Position numbers and translations under genes: made by a program
Notes under the pieces: model-generated
Seen by the model: the letters and a program-made list of their open reading frames with translations, nothing else
The model's database searches: none
Told to the model about the DNA's origin: nothing
Source: Actinomycetes bacterium
GTDB taxonomy: Bacteria > Actinomycetota > Actinomycetes > Actinomycetales > Dermatophilaceae
Length of the DNA stretch: 42,475 nucleotides
Assembly (NCBI GenBank): GCA_029552065.1
Contig: JAKPEG010000202.1
Coordinates: 1-42,475, forward strand
Direction: 5' to 3'
Part shown: one piece after another, positions 1 through 7,978 of the stretch
How positions within the stretch are numbered: the stretch's first letter is position 1
Layout: every line of letters starts with the position of its first letter

Positions 1-255
1 CGCGCCTACGACCCCACGGTCTCCGGCCCGAAACCCGGCCTGCCCCCCCAGATCGAGGTCTGCACCGACCCGTATGCCGCGTGCGAAGGGGCCGACGTGC
101 TCACCGTCCTCACCGAATGGGACGAGTTCCGGTGGTTGGAGGCCGAGCGGGCGGGGGCCCTCATGGTCCGTCGCCAGGTCGTCGACGCCCGCAACCTGCT
201 CGATCGTCGACAGTGGATCCAGGCAGGCTTCACCCACCAGGGGATCGGCCGATGA
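1..255 (+). CDS. ugd: UDP-glucose 6-dehydrogenase, C-terminal end (partial)
   Basis: The reading frame is open from the first base and ends at TGA 253-255, giving the last 84 residues of a protein that begins outside the window. The pattern ADVLTVLTEWDEFR followed by VVDARNLLD matches the C-terminal UDP-binding domain of the UDP-glucose/GDP-mannose dehydrogenase family, which oxidises UDP-glucose to UDP-glucuronate with two NAD+. The stop overlaps the next start (ATGA). The next gene encodes a UDP-glucuronate decarboxylase-like enzyme, which would use exactly this product, so the pair likely forms a two-step cytoplasmic route to UDP-xylose or a related sugar. The catalytic cysteine and the Rossmann domain lie outside the window, so the call rests on this end and on the neighbour. 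Confidence 0.82.
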   Translation, partial: RAYDPTVSGPKPGLPPQIEVCTDPYAACEGADVLTVLTEWDEFRWLEAERAGALMVRRQVVDARNLLDRRQWIQAGFTHQGIGR

Positions 256-1217
256 GACACCACCTACTCGCGGGGGGCGGCGGCTTCGTCGGCTCACACC
301 TGGCCGACCGGTTCGTCGCCGCCGGGGACCGGGTCACCGTCGTCGACAACTTCAGCACCGGGCGGCGCTCGAATCTCGCGGGGTTGGCAGGCCACGCTGC
401 CGTCCGCGTCATCGAGCACGACATCACCACGCCCCTGCCGGCGCAGGTGCTCGACGAGCACTACGACACGGTCCTCGACTTCGCCAGCCCCGCCTCGCCG
501 GACGACTTCAAACGGATCCCGTTGGAGATCCTCGCGGTCGGGTCGACCGGCACCCGCAACCTGCTCGACCTCGCGCACCGCCAGGGGGCCCGCTTCATGC
601 TCGCCTCCACGAGCGAGGTCTACGGCGACCCGCTCGTCCACCCCCAACCCGAGGACTACTGGGGGAACGTGAGCTCGATCGGCCCCCGCAGCTGCTACGA
701 CGAGGCCAAGCGCTTCAGCGAGGCGCTCACGATGGCCTACCACCGCACGCTCGGGGTCGACGTGCGGATCGCCCGGATCTTCAACACCTACGGCGAGCGG
801 ATGGCCCCGCGCGACGGCCGGGTGGTCAACACGTTCGTCGTCCAGGCGCTGCGCGGCGAGCCGCTCACCCTCCACGGCGACGGCGAGCAGACCCGCAGCT
901 TCTGCCACGTCGCCGACGAAGTGGTCGGGCTCGCCGCCGTCCTCGACGGGCCGGACTTCCTCGGTCCGGTCAACGTGGGCAACCCGGGGGAGTTCACCGT
1001 GCGTGAGCTCGCCGAGACCGTGCTCGAGCTCACCGGTGCCCCCGGACCGATCGTCACGATCCCGCTGCCGGGCGAGCGCGAGGGCGATCCCGCCCGTCGG
1101 TGCCCCGACATCTCCCTGGCCCGCACCCGGCTCGGCTGGGAGCCGGTGATCCCCCTGCGCGAGGGACTCGCGCGGATGATCGCGTGGTTCCGCGACCACG
1201 AGGACGTGACCCGCTGA
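252..1217 (+). CDS. UDP-glucuronate decarboxylase (UDP-xylose synthase-type SDR)
   Basis: A 321-residue extended short-chain dehydrogenase, the usual length for this family. The N-terminal glycine-rich NAD loop is GGGGFVGSH (about residues 8-16), followed by DNFSTGRRSN. FASPASP and NTYGERM are hallmarks of the UDP-glucuronate decarboxylase branch. The catalytic pair is Tyr149 and Lys153 in YDEAK. The enzyme would oxidise, decarboxylate and re-reduce UDP-glucuronate to UDP-xylose in the cytoplasm. It overlaps the upstream UDP-glucose dehydrogenase by four bases (ATGA), so the two are probably translationally coupled. The canonical TGGAGF loop reads AGGGGF here, a small variation. A different nucleotide-sugar dehydratase is possible but less likely given the PASP motif and the neighbour. 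Confidence 0.87.
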   Translation: MRHHLLAGGGGFVGSHLADRFVAAGDRVTVVDNFSTGRRSNLAGLAGHAAVRVIEHDITTPLPAQVLDEHYDTVLDFASPASPDDFKRIPLEILAVGSTGTRNLLDLAHRQGARFMLASTSEVYGDPLVHPQPEDYWGNVSSIGPRSCYDEAKRFSEALTMAYHRTLGVDVRIARIFNTYGERMAPRDGRVVNTFVVQALRGEPLTLHGDGEQTRSFCHVADEVVGLAAVLDGPDFLGPVNVGNPGEFTVRELAETVLELTGAPGPIVTIPLPGEREGDPARRCPDISLARTRLGWEPVIPLREGLARMIAWFRDHEDVTR

Positions 1218-1220
1218 CCA

Positions 1221-1241
1221 GGCGGTGAACCGGTTCCCGCC
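1221..1241. terminator. Possible bidirectional hairpin between convergent genes
   Basis: GGCGG (1221-1225) pairs with CCGCC (1237-1241) around the inner palindrome GAACCGGTTC (1227-1236), with one bulged base. It sits between the stop of the decarboxylase and the stop of the converging gtrA gene. There is no T-run, so it is only a weak terminator candidate. Confidence 0.3.
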
Positions 1242-1260
1242 GGTCCCGCAACCTGCCGCG

Positions 1261-1779
1261 TCACCCGTCGACGGTGGCGTTGCCCGGCTCGAGGTGCAGG
1301 GGGTCGGGCGAGGGATCCTCGTCCTCGCCGAGGTGCTCCTGGGGGAAGACGTAGGTCCGGTAGGCCCAGAACCGGAAGAGGGAGCCCAGGCCGATGCCGA
1401 TGATCCCGTTGACGTTGTCGGCGAGCAGGCTGGTCATCCCCACGACGTAGTGGGTGAACCAGAGGTAGCCGGTGGCGATGCTCAGCCCGATCGCGCTCGC
1501 GCCGAAGAACCACGCCGCCTCGTGCGCCGCGGGTCGTGCGCGCCGGTGCCGGAAGGTCCAGGCCCGGTTGCCCAGCCACGCGAAGATCGTCGCGACGATC
1601 CCCGAGACGAGCTTGGCCGTCCCGACCCGGGTGGGGAAGACGGTGGCGATGAGCAGGTTCATCCCGCCGACATCGATGACGAAGGCGATCCCGCCGACCA
1701 CGCCGAACTTGGCCAGTTCCCGCCACAACGTCCTGACGAGGGCCTCCACGCGACTGCGGGGGGACTGGGGGGCCGGCAC
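1261..1779 (-). CDS. GtrA family membrane protein (first of three)
   Basis: The protein has 172 residues from the GTG at 1779. It begins a short way before LWRELAKFGVVGG, the classic GtrA opening, and continues through about four hydrophobic segments with NRAWTFRH near the second and FRFWAYRTYVF near the end. GtrA-like proteins are thought to flip or assist transfer of polyprenyl-linked sugars across the membrane. I chose GTG 1779 because TACAGT lies six bases upstream, matching the leaderless pattern seen across the window. The longest possible start, at 1884, would overlap the divergent glycosyltransferase. The C-terminus has an acidic cytoplasmic tail (GEDEDPSPD). The divergent partner is a polyprenyl-phosphate glycosyltransferase, the usual companion of GtrA. 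Confidence 0.8.
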   Translation of the reverse strand: MPAPQSPRSRVEALVRTLWRELAKFGVVGGIAFVIDVGGMNLLIATVFPTRVGTAKLVSGIVATIFAWLGNRAWTFRHRRARPAAHEAAWFFGASAIGLSIATGYLWFTHYVVGMTSLLADNVNGIIGIGLGSLFRFWAYRTYVFPQEHLGEDEDPSPDPLHLEPGNATVDG

Positions 1780-1785
1780 CGGTCC

Positions 1786-1791
1786 ACTGTA
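1786..1791 (-). promoter_or_regulatory. -10 hexamer for leaderless gtrA
   Basis: TACAGT on the minus strand ends six bases before the GTG at 1779, with no Shine-Dalgarno between. This spacing puts the transcription start at or next to the start codon. Confidence 0.55.
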
Positions 1792-1848
1792 GACGGCGGG
1801 TCGGTCCGACTCGGGGCGTGCCGCGCCGGAGGGCCGCGCGTCCGTGCG

Positions 1849-1854
1849 TAGACT
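1849..1854 (+). promoter_or_regulatory. -10 hexamer for leaderless glycosyltransferase
   Basis: TAGACT is followed by seven bases and then GTG 1862, with no ribosome-binding site in between. This element decides the start over the upstream in-frame start at 1844. Confidence 0.6.
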
Positions 1855-1861
1855 CTCGGCC

Positions 1862-2644
1862 GTGACGGGTGAGGAGAAGCGCATCGCGCCTGCCGGTGTC
1901 GGTGCTCTGTCGGTGGTGATGCCCGCCTACAACGAGGCTGCGACGATCCGTGAGGTCATCGACAAGGTCCTGGCCTCGCCCTATACCGGCGAGCTCGTCA
2001 TCGTCGACGACGGGTCGCGCGATGCGACGGTCGAGGTGGTCCAGGCCGTCGCGGACCCGCGGGTTCGGTTGTTGCAGCAGCCGGTCAACCGCGGTAAGGG
2101 GGCGGCCATCCGCCGTGGGTTCGAGGAGGCGAGGCTCGACTACGTCATCGTCCAGGACGCCGACCTCGAATACGACCCCGCCGACTACGAACAGATGATG
2201 GCGCCCCTGCTCGACGGGCGGGCCGACGTCGTCTTCGGTTCCCGATTCCTCGCCGGCCAGCCCCATCGGGTGCTCTACTACTGGCACTCCGTCGGCAATC
2301 GCTTCCTCACGACGATGTCCAACATGTTCACCAACCTCAACCTCACCGACATGGAGACCTGTTACAAGGCATTCCGCCGCGAGGTGCTGCGTGGCTTCAC
2401 GCTCGAGGAGGAGCGCTTCGGGATCGAGCCGGAGATGACCGCGAAGGTAGCCGCCGGCGGCTGGCGCATCTACGAGGTGGGGATCGGCTACTCCGGGCGC
2501 ACCTATGCCGAGGGCAAGAAGATCGGTTGGCGCGACGGGGTCCGAGCGGTCTATTGCATCGTCGCCTACTCCGGTCCCGGCTCCCGCGCTCACGTCAAGC
2601 GCGCCGAGCCGGTCGTGTCGTGGATCACGAAAAAACGCTCGTAG
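1862..2644 (+). CDS. Polyprenyl-phosphate glycosyltransferase (GT2, DPM1/ArnC-like)
   Basis: A 260-residue GT-A glycosyltransferase. It opens with VVMPAYNEAATIREVI, has the nucleotide-binding VIVDDGSRDAT and NRGKGAAIRRG motifs, and a DADLEY metal-binding DxD motif near residue 95. DMETCYKAFRRE and the E-rich segment before EVGIGYSGRTYAEGKKIGWRDG are typical of the DPM1-like clade that loads sugar onto polyprenyl phosphate at the cytoplasmic face of the membrane. There is no clear C-terminal membrane anchor. The divergent neighbour is a GtrA protein and the downstream gene a large membrane protein, so the product is probably a lipid-linked sugar used in envelope glycan modification. The sugar itself cannot be read from the sequence. 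Confidence 0.85.
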   Translation: MTGEEKRIAPAGVGALSVVMPAYNEAATIREVIDKVLASPYTGELVIVDDGSRDATVEVVQAVADPRVRLLQQPVNRGKGAAIRRGFEEARLDYVIVQDADLEYDPADYEQMMAPLLDGRADVVFGSRFLAGQPHRVLYYWHSVGNRFLTTMSNMFTNLNLTDMETCYKAFRREVLRGFTLEEERFGIEPEMTAKVAAGGWRIYEVGIGYSGRTYAEGKKIGWRDGVRAVYCIVAYSGPGSRAHVKRAEPVVSWITKKRS

Positions 2645-4359
2645 TCGTGCCGGACCAGAGGGTCGCCGAACGCACCACGGCTGTCGCGCGGGGGCGCGTG
2701 CCGCGGCATACCGCGCCGGCCGCCGTCATGTGCCTCGCGCTGTGGCTGGCGATGCGCCCCACCTGGGCGGACCTCACCAGCAGCCTTCCGCACGACCTCG
2801 GCGACCCCGCGCTCAACACGTGGATCCTCGCCTGGCAGTCGCATGCCCTCGTGAGCTCGCCCGGCTCGTGGTTCGACGGGAACATCTTCGCCGGACACGG
2901 CTCCGCACTCGGCTACTCCGAGGTCATGCTCCCGTTGCTCGTCGTCTTCGCACCCGTCTACTGGGTGAGCGGGAACGCAGTACTCGCCCACAACGTGACG
3001 ATCCTCGCCGCGTTGGCCTTCTGCCTGGCGACCACCTATGCGCTGAGCCTGCGGCTGCGCGCCTCGCGCTGGGCCTGCGTCGCGGCCGCGATCGCGATCA
3101 CCCTCTCGAGCTACACCTACGCGCACCTGTCCCACCTCCAGCTGCTCACCCTCGGGCTGTTCCCACTCGGAATAATCGCCCTGCTCAACCTGCTCGAGCG
3201 ACGCCGAGTGCGCGACGGGGTGTGGCTCGGTGTCGCGTCCTTCGCGATCGTGAGCGGCTGCCTCTACTACGCCCCCGCGTGGGTGTGCACCGTCGTGGCG
3301 GTCGTGCTCGTCGACCTCGTGCGCCAGCGGGGTCGCCCGGGCAACCAGTGGTGGGCGGCGGTGGTCGCGGCCGGCGCGACGAGTGCCGCCCTCGTCGGTC
3401 CGCTCGCCGTCCTCTACCTGCGCTTCCAGGCGCAGGCGAACTTCACCCGCGTGGTGAGTGCGAGCCTGTCCTTCACCCCCTCGGACCTGCTCGCCCCCAG
3501 CACGATGTCCTATGCCTACCGATCGCTCGCGACGGCCATGTCGGCCCGTCCGTCCAGCGTCGAACTCGCCTTCTTCCCCGGCCTGCTCATGCTTTCCCTG
3601 GGCATCGTGGGGCTGTTTGTCGCGGTCCGGGCGCTGCGGCGGCCCCGGGACTTCCTGCGGTCCGACTGGATGGTCCTGTCGGTGCTGGCCCTAGTCTGCC
3701 TGTTCATCTCGCTCGGCCCCCAGATCGGCAGCATCCCCACCCCCTATCGCTGGGTCTCGAGCCATCTGCCGGGTTTCAGCAGCATCCGGGCCCCGGCCCG
3801 GCTATTCGCGCCGGTCCTGCTCGTCCTCGTCCTGGCGGGCGCGCAGATTCTCGACCGGTTGGTCCGCGTGCTCGCCCTGCCCGCCCTCACCCGCCCGATC
3901 GTCGTCGTCGTCGTCGCGGTGGAGCTCATGGCGCCGGCGCCGCGGGCGGCCATCGTGCCGCGGCCCGACGTCGAGACGCTCTACGCCACCCTTGCCACCC
4001 AGCCTGCGGGGACGATGGTCGAGTTGCCGGCGGCTTCGCTCGCCGACGGTGCCGCCGGCGTCTTCCTCGAGGGCGAACGGATGTTGCGCTCGATCGGGCA
4101 TTGGCGGCCCCGGATCAACGGGACGTCCGGCGGGGACCCGCCGGGCTTCGCCCGGGAGGTGGAGGTCTACAACACCTTCCCCGCGGCCGCCGCGGTCGAC
4201 GCCCTGCGCGCCCACGGGGTGCGCTATGCCGTGCTCCACCTCGGCGACGGCCAGGCCTTCCACCTGCCGGAGTCGACGGTGGCCGCCGTCGAGGCCGACC
4301 CCACGATGCGGCCGATCGGACGGTTCGGGGAGATCCTGCTCGTCGACCTGCAACCCTGA
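2620..4359 (+). CDS. Polytopic membrane protein, YfhO/GT-C-like, unknown substrate
   Basis: About 579 residues with roughly ten or more hydrophobic segments, followed by a soluble C-terminal part from about residue 450 (PRPDVETLYATLATQ onward). The first loop carries DLGDPALNTWILAWQSH, and the pattern of an early acidic loop followed by many helices and a soluble tail resembles GT-C glycosyltransferases and YfhO-family proteins that use polyprenyl-linked sugars. The start is uncertain: GTG 2620 overlaps the upstream glycosyltransferase by 25 bases, while GTG 2647 begins two bases after its stop. Neither has a good ribosome-binding site. The position right behind a polyprenyl-sugar synthase suggests it transfers that sugar on the outer face. 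The precise reaction is unknown. Confidence 0.65.
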   Translation: MDHEKTLVVVPDQRVAERTTAVARGRVPRHTAPAAVMCLALWLAMRPTWADLTSSLPHDLGDPALNTWILAWQSHALVSSPGSWFDGNIFAGHGSALGYSEVMLPLLVVFAPVYWVSGNAVLAHNVTILAALAFCLATTYALSLRLRASRWACVAAAIAITLSSYTYAHLSHLQLLTLGLFPLGIIALLNLLERRRVRDGVWLGVASFAIVSGCLYYAPAWVCTVVAVVLVDLVRQRGRPGNQWWAAVVAAGATSAALVGPLAVLYLRFQAQANFTRVVSASLSFTPSDLLAPSTMSYAYRSLATAMSARPSSVELAFFPGLLMLSLGIVGLFVAVRALRRPRDFLRSDWMVLSVLALVCLFISLGPQIGSIPTPYRWVSSHLPGFSSIRAPARLFAPVLLVLVLAGAQILDRLVRVLALPALTRPIVVVVVAVELMAPAPRAAIVPRPDVETLYATLATQPAGTMVELPAASLADGAAGVFLEGERMLRSIGHWRPRINGTSGGDPPGFAREVEVYNTFPAAAAVDALRAHGVRYAVLHLGDGQAFHLPESTVAAVEADPTMRPIGRFGEILLVDLQP

Positions 4360-4398
4360 CGGCTGCGGGCGGGGCCGGGAGGACACAGCCCGCGCGGG

Positions 4399-4404
4399 TA
4401 GGGT
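4399..4404 (+). promoter_or_regulatory. -10 hexamer for leaderless gtrA-purK-purE operon
   Basis: TAGGGT is followed by eight bases and GTG 4413, with no Shine-Dalgarno. It would drive gtrA, purK and purE as one transcript, since those genes overlap. Confidence 0.55.
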
Positions 4405-4412
4405 GGTCCGAC

Positions 4413-5054
4413 GTGACCGCTCCCGCCGCCCGCCGCCTGCGAGTGCGCCGCCACCACGTGCGCCAGTTCGTCAAGTTCGGCGTCGTCGGCGGTTCGGGGG
4501 TCGTGGTCAACCTCGCCGTGGCGGTGCTCCTGCACCGCCTGCACGGCGGCACGGCCCACGCGCAGGCCCCGCTCTTCGGGCTGCCGTTGACCGGCAAGTC
4601 CTTCCGCTACGTCCACCTCGTGTGGATCGTGTCCTTCCTCGTCGCCAACGTGTGGAACTTCCAGCTCAACCGCTGGTGGACCTTCCGCGCCCACGCGCAC
4701 GCGTCCTGGTGGCGCCAGTTCCTGCCCTTCCTCGCGGTGGGCAGCGTCGCGGCCGTCGTCGGCCTGCTGTTCATCTCGTGGTTCACCCACCCCGATTCCT
4801 GGCTCTACCTGCCGGATCCCTGGTTCACCGAGTCGGTGGGGCTGCGCTCGCGCACCTACTGGGCCCAACTCATCACCATCGCGCTCACCATGCCGGTGAA
4901 CTTCGTCGTCAACAAGCTGTGGACCTTCCGGGCGGTCCGCCACCACGTGCCCGAGGCCGACCTGCCGATCGTCGCCCCGGTGGTCGCTCCCGATCTCGTC
5001 GACGAGGACGGCCACCTGGAGCCGCCCGCCGGCGACCGGCGGGGCCCGGCGTGA
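4413..5054 (+). CDS. GtrA family membrane protein (second of three)
   Basis: 213 residues starting with a basic stretch, then VRQFVKFGVVGGSGVVVNLAVAV, the GtrA signature. About four membrane segments follow, with NVWNFQLNRWWTFR after the second and NFVVNKLWTFR at the end. An inserted loop of about 30 residues between the third and fourth helices (HPDSWLYLPDP...) makes it longer than average. Its stop overlaps the purK start (GTGA). A GtrA gene directly before purK and purE is also known in mycobacteria (recalled order Rv3277, purK, purE), so this is a conserved neighbourhood and not a chance one. Role inferred: handling of polyprenyl-linked sugars in the membrane. Confidence 0.83.
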   Translation: MTAPAARRLRVRRHHVRQFVKFGVVGGSGVVVNLAVAVLLHRLHGGTAHAQAPLFGLPLTGKSFRYVHLVWIVSFLVANVWNFQLNRWWTFRAHAHASWWRQFLPFLAVGSVAAVVGLLFISWFTHPDSWLYLPDPWFTESVGLRSRTYWAQLITIALTMPVNFVVNKLWTFRAVRHHVPEADLPIVAPVVAPDLVDEDGHLEPPAGDRRGPA

Positions 5055-6274
5055 CCGCCCCGCGCCGCGCGCCGGGTGGTTTCCCCGTCGTGGGGGTGAT
5101 CGGCGGTGGCCAGCTCGCGCGGATGCTCCAGGCCCCGGCCGTGGCCCTCGGCGTGCAACTGTCGGTGCTGGCCGAGGCCGAGGACGCGTCAGCCGCGCTC
5201 GTCGTCCCCTCGGCCCCCGTGGGCGACCACCGCGACCTCGACGCGGTATGCCGGTTCGCCGCCTCGTGCGATGTCGTCACCTTCGACCACGAGCACGTCC
5301 CGGCCGAGGTGCTCGCGGCCCTCGTCGCGGACGGCATACCGGTGCACCCCTCGCCGGCGGCGCTCGTCTACGCGCAGGACAAGCTCGTCATGCGCCGCCG
5401 GCTCACCGAACTCGGCATCCCCTGCCCGCGGTGGACCACCGCGCTCACCGCCGAGCAGGTCGAGGCCTTCGGTGAACAGGTCGGTTGGCCGGTCGTGGCC
5501 AAGACCCCGCGGGGCGGTTACGACGGCAAGGGCGTGCGGCTGGTCGAGTCCGCCGCAGCGGTGTCGGAGGTCCTCGGGGACTGGCTGGCGGTCGCGGGCG
5601 ACCCCACCGCGGGGGCCGAGACGGGGCTCGGTGCCCGCGGACCCCTGGCGGACGGCATACTCCTGGAGGAGCGGGTGCCCTTCGCCCGCGAACTGGCGGC
5701 GCTCGTCGCGCGCAGCCCTTCGGGGCAGGCGAGCGCGTGGCCGATCGTCGAGACGGTGCAGACCGACGGGATCTGCACCGAGGTCCTCGCCCCGGCACCC
5801 GGACTGGCTCCCGAGGTGGCCGCGGTGGCCACGCACGCAGCGCTGCGCATCGCCGGTGCCCTCGAGGTGACCGGGGTGCTCGCGGTGGAGCTCTTCCAGA
5901 CCGACGAAGGCGTGCTCGTCAACGAGCTCGCGATGCGTCCGCACAACAGTGGGCACTGGACCATCGACGGGGCGGTGACCAGCCAGTTCGAGCAGCACCT
6001 GCGGGCGGTGCTCGACCTGCCCCTCGGCGATCCCCGACCGGTGGCCTCGTGGACGGTGATGGCCAACGTCCTGGGCGGGGAGCATCCGCAGATCTACCCG
6101 GCATACCGGCATGTGATGGCCCGCGACCCCGCGCTCAAGGTGCACATGTACGGCAAGGACGTCCGCCCCGGTCGCAAGATCGGTCACGTCAACGTGAGCG
6201 GACCCGACCTCACGGACGCCCGTGCCCGAGCGGGGCATGCGGCCGACTACCTCCAAGGAGTCATCGATGAGTGA
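5051..6274 (+). CDS. purK: N5-carboxyaminoimidazole ribonucleotide synthase PurK
   Basis: 407 residues with the PurK order of an N-terminal dinucleotide-like fold ([14 protein letters not shown]), an ATP-grasp core and a C-terminal domain. Diagnostic stretches are [21 protein letters not shown] (ATP-binding glycine loop), [26 protein letters not shown] and [15 protein letters not shown]. It makes N5-CAIR from AIR, ATP and bicarbonate in de novo purine synthesis. The GTG start overlaps the gtrA stop, and its own stop lies inside the purE start region, so translation of the three genes is coupled. It contains several of the CGGCATAC motifs, some as Gly-Ile codons using the rare ATA. The call is firm. 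Confidence 0.97.
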   Translation: MTAPRRAPGGFPVVGVIGGGQLARMLQAPAVALGVQLSVLAEAEDASAALVVPSAPVGDHRDLDAVCRFAASCDVVTFDHEHVPAEVLAALVADGIPVHPSPAALVYAQDKLVMRRRLTELGIPCPRWTTALTAEQVEAFGEQVGWPVVAKTPRGGYDGKGVRLVESAAAVSEVLGDWLAVAGDPTAGAETGLGARGPLADGILLEERVPFARELAALVARSPSGQASAWPIVETVQTDGICTEVLAPAPGLAPEVAAVATHAALRIAGALEVTGVLAVELFQTDEGVLVNELAMRPHNSGHWTIDGAVTSQFEQHLRAVLDLPLGDPRPVASWTVMANVLGGEHPQIYPAYRHVMARDPALKVHMYGKDVRPGRKIGHVNVSGPDLTDARARAGHAADYLQGVIDE

Positions 6275-6818
6275 CCTGTCCCGCTCCGGCACCGCGGCGG
6301 CCTTCGGGCCGGAGGACCCCGTGGTCGGCATCGTCATGGGCAGCGACTCCGACTGGCCGGTGATGAGCCTGGCCGCCGAGGCCCTCGACGAGTTCGCCGT
6401 GCCGCACGAGGTCGACGTGGTGTCGGCCCACCGGATGCCCGAGGAGATGATCGCCTACGGCCGATCGGCGGCCGGGCGTGGGCTGCGGGTCATCATCGCG
6501 GGGGCCGGGGGAGCGGCCCACCTGCCCGGGATGCTCGCCGCGGTGACCCCGCTGCCGGTGATCGGCGTGCCGGTGCCGTTGGCCCACCTCGACGGACTCG
6601 ACTCGCTCCTGTCCATCGTCCAGATGCCCGCAGGCGTGCCGGTGGCGACCGTGTCGGTCGGTGGGGCCCGCAACGCCGGCCTGCTCGCCGTGCGCATCCT
6701 GGCGAGCGGGGACGACCCGCAGGCCGCTCGGATCCGGTCGGAGATGGTCGCCTTTCAAGGTCGCCTGCGCGACCAGGCCAAGGCCAAGGGCGCAGCGCTT
6801 CGTTCCGCCCACCCCTGA
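6267..6818 (+). CDS. purE: N5-carboxyaminoimidazole ribonucleotide mutase PurE
   Basis: 183 residues, class I Pur[21 protein letters not shown] (active-site His) and [12 protein letters not shown] are all intact. It rearranges N5-CAIR to CAIR, directly after PurK in the pathway. The ATG at 6267 overlaps the purK stop by eight bases and has AAGGAG at 6255-6260, six bases upstream, which fixes the start. The gene ends 11 bases before the palindromic left repeat of the DUF559 cassette, which may double as its terminator. Confidence 0.97.
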   Translation: MSDLSRSGTAAAFGPEDPVVGIVMGSDSDWPVMSLAAEALDEFAVPHEVDVVSAHRMPEEMIAYGRSAAGRGLRVIIAGAGGAAHLPGMLAAVTPLPVIGVPVPLAHLDGLDSLLSIVQMPAGVPVATVSVGGARNAGLLAVRILASGDDPQAARIRSEMVAFQGRLRDQAKAKGAALRSAHP

Positions 6819-6829
6819 GGCCGGCGCAG

Positions 6830-6906
6830 TTTATCGGGTGACCCGATAAAGGTGCGCTTGACCCGAGGAGTCTCCTCGGGTCAAGCGCACCTTTGTCGGG
6901 TCGAGC
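6830..6906. repeat. Left inverted repeat with nested palindromes
   Basis: Outer palindrome 6830-6850 has perfect 10-base arms, TTTATCGGGT and ACCCGATAAA, around one base. The inner hairpin has perfect 20-base arms (6851-6870 and 6872-6891) around a single T, extended to 23 by AAA/TTT on the outside. An inner flank 6892-6906 carries a further TCGGGTC. The hairpin followed by TTT could terminate purE transcription. Confidence 0.85.
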
Positions 6907-6930
6907 CCGGTGACCACACGGCATACCGGA

Positions 6931-6972
6931 TCGTCCACAGCCCCTCGCGCAGGCGAGCGGTCGTCCACAGCC
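6931..6972 (+). repeat. Two TCGTCCACAGCC direct repeats, 30 bases apart
   Basis: The 12-mer occurs at 6931-6942 and 6961-6972, start to start 30 bases. It is one base away from the actinobacterial DnaA-box core TTGTCCACA. It lies just upstream of the DUF559-like gene and may be a binding site for its own regulator; this is not established. Confidence 0.5.
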
Positions 6973-7008
6973 ACCGAGCCAGCCCTGGCGAGGGTCGTCC
7001 GGGCCGAC

Positions 7009-7014
7009 CATTGT
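7009..7014 (+). promoter_or_regulatory. -10 hexamer for leaderless DUF559-like gene
   Basis: CATTGT is followed by six bases and ATG 7021. This supports ATG 7021 over the longer in-frame GTG at 6910, whose extra 37 residues are low in complexity. Confidence 0.45.
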
Positions 7015-7020
7015 CACGGC

Positions 7021-7959
7021 ATGCGATCGATCTTGCGCGAGCTCGGCGCCGGCCAGGCGGGGGTCTTCACCTCCGCCCAGGCGGCGGGCCTGGGCTTCGA
7101 CTCGCGGGCGCTGTCGGGACTCGTGCGTGAGCAGGCCGTCGTCCGGCTGGGGCGCGGGATGTTCGCCGTGCCCGACCCGATCCTCGAGACCGCGCAGGGT
7201 CGCCACCGAGCGCTTGCGCGAGCTGCCCTGTTGCGATACCCGGACGCCGCCCTCGACGGGGCGAGCGCCCTGGTCGCCGAAGGGATCCCCATGTGGTCGG
7301 TGCCGTTGAAGCGCGCCTGGCTCAACCGTGCGGTCCTCGACCACGAGGTGCTGACCCAGTCGCTCGTGTTGCGTCCCCGGCGGGGAACCGTGCACGTCTC
7401 GCCGGACGGCCCGCGCGCGGACATCGCGACTGCGGTGGTGCTGCACACGCTCGACCACGGGATGATGGCAGGCGTGGTCGCGATGGACCATGCGCTGCGG
7501 GTCGGGCTCGTGGACCGGGCCACTTTGGCGGAAGCGGCCCGGCGGGCGCACGGCTGGCCGCGTTCGAGCATGCTCACGGCCGCACTGTCCCATGTCGATC
7601 CGGGCGCGGAGTCCGCCCCGGAAACCGTGGTCAGGGTTCTGCTCGCGACGGCCGGGCTCGAACTCACCACCCAGTTCCCGATCCTCTCGCCGTCGTCGGG
7701 GCAGCCGTTCGCCTTCGCAGACCTGCGAGTCGACGGGACCAACCTGTTGCTCGAGATCGACGGGCTGGTGAAGTACTCCGCCGGCAACCGATCCGGCCTG
7801 GCGCCGAGCGAGGTGGTCATCGCCGAGAAGCGACGTGAGGACCGGATCCGACGGCTCGGCTGGCTCGTCGAGCGGCTCATCGTCCGTGAGATCGTCACCC
7901 CGGGCCTGGTGGTCCGCCGGGTGCGGCGGGCGCTGGCCGGCGTTGACCGCGTGGCCTGA
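7021..7959 (+). CDS. AbiEi-like winged-helix / DUF559 (Vsr-like endonuclease fold) protein
   Basis: 312 residues. The N-terminal 50 residues (GVFTSAQAAGLGFDSRALSGLV...LGRGMFAV) match the winged-helix start of type IV toxin-antitoxin AbiEi-family proteins. The C-terminal part has the spacing of a PD-(D/E)xK Vsr-like nuclease: Glu201 in the SAPE segment, Asp234 in FADLRV, Glu245 and Asp247 in LLLEIDG, and a basic EKRREDRIRRLGW helix. These acidic residues are all present, so catalysis is plausible. No AbiEii-like toxin gene sits beside it, so a classical two-gene AbiE system is absent. Such solitary fusions are common and of unknown function in actinobacteria. The gene stands alone inside mirrored palindromic repeats, which suggests it travels or is maintained as a unit. 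Confidence 0.7.
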   Translation: MRSILRELGAGQAGVFTSAQAAGLGFDSRALSGLVREQAVVRLGRGMFAVPDPILETAQGRHRALARAALLRYPDAALDGASALVAEGIPMWSVPLKRAWLNRAVLDHEVLTQSLVLRPRRGTVHVSPDGPRADIATAVVLHTLDHGMMAGVVAMDHALRVGLVDRATLAEAARRAHGWPRSSMLTAALSHVDPGAESAPETVVRVLLATAGLELTTQFPILSPSSGQPFAFADLRVDGTNLLLEIDGLVKYSAGNRSGLAPSEVVIAEKRREDRIRRLGWLVERLIVREIVTPGLVVRRVRRALAGVDRVA

Positions 7960-7978
7960 GCAACGCGGCATACCCCTT

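Noticed and set aside
6931..6972. Replication origin or DnaA-box cluster
   Set aside because: Only two near-matches to the DnaA box, no AT-rich stretch, and no dnaA, dnaN or gyr genes nearby.
6910..7020. N-terminal extension of the DUF559-like protein from GTG 6910
   Set aside because: The extra 37 residues are low-complexity, cross the TCGTCCACAGCC repeats, and lie upstream of the -10-like hexamer that fits ATG 7021.
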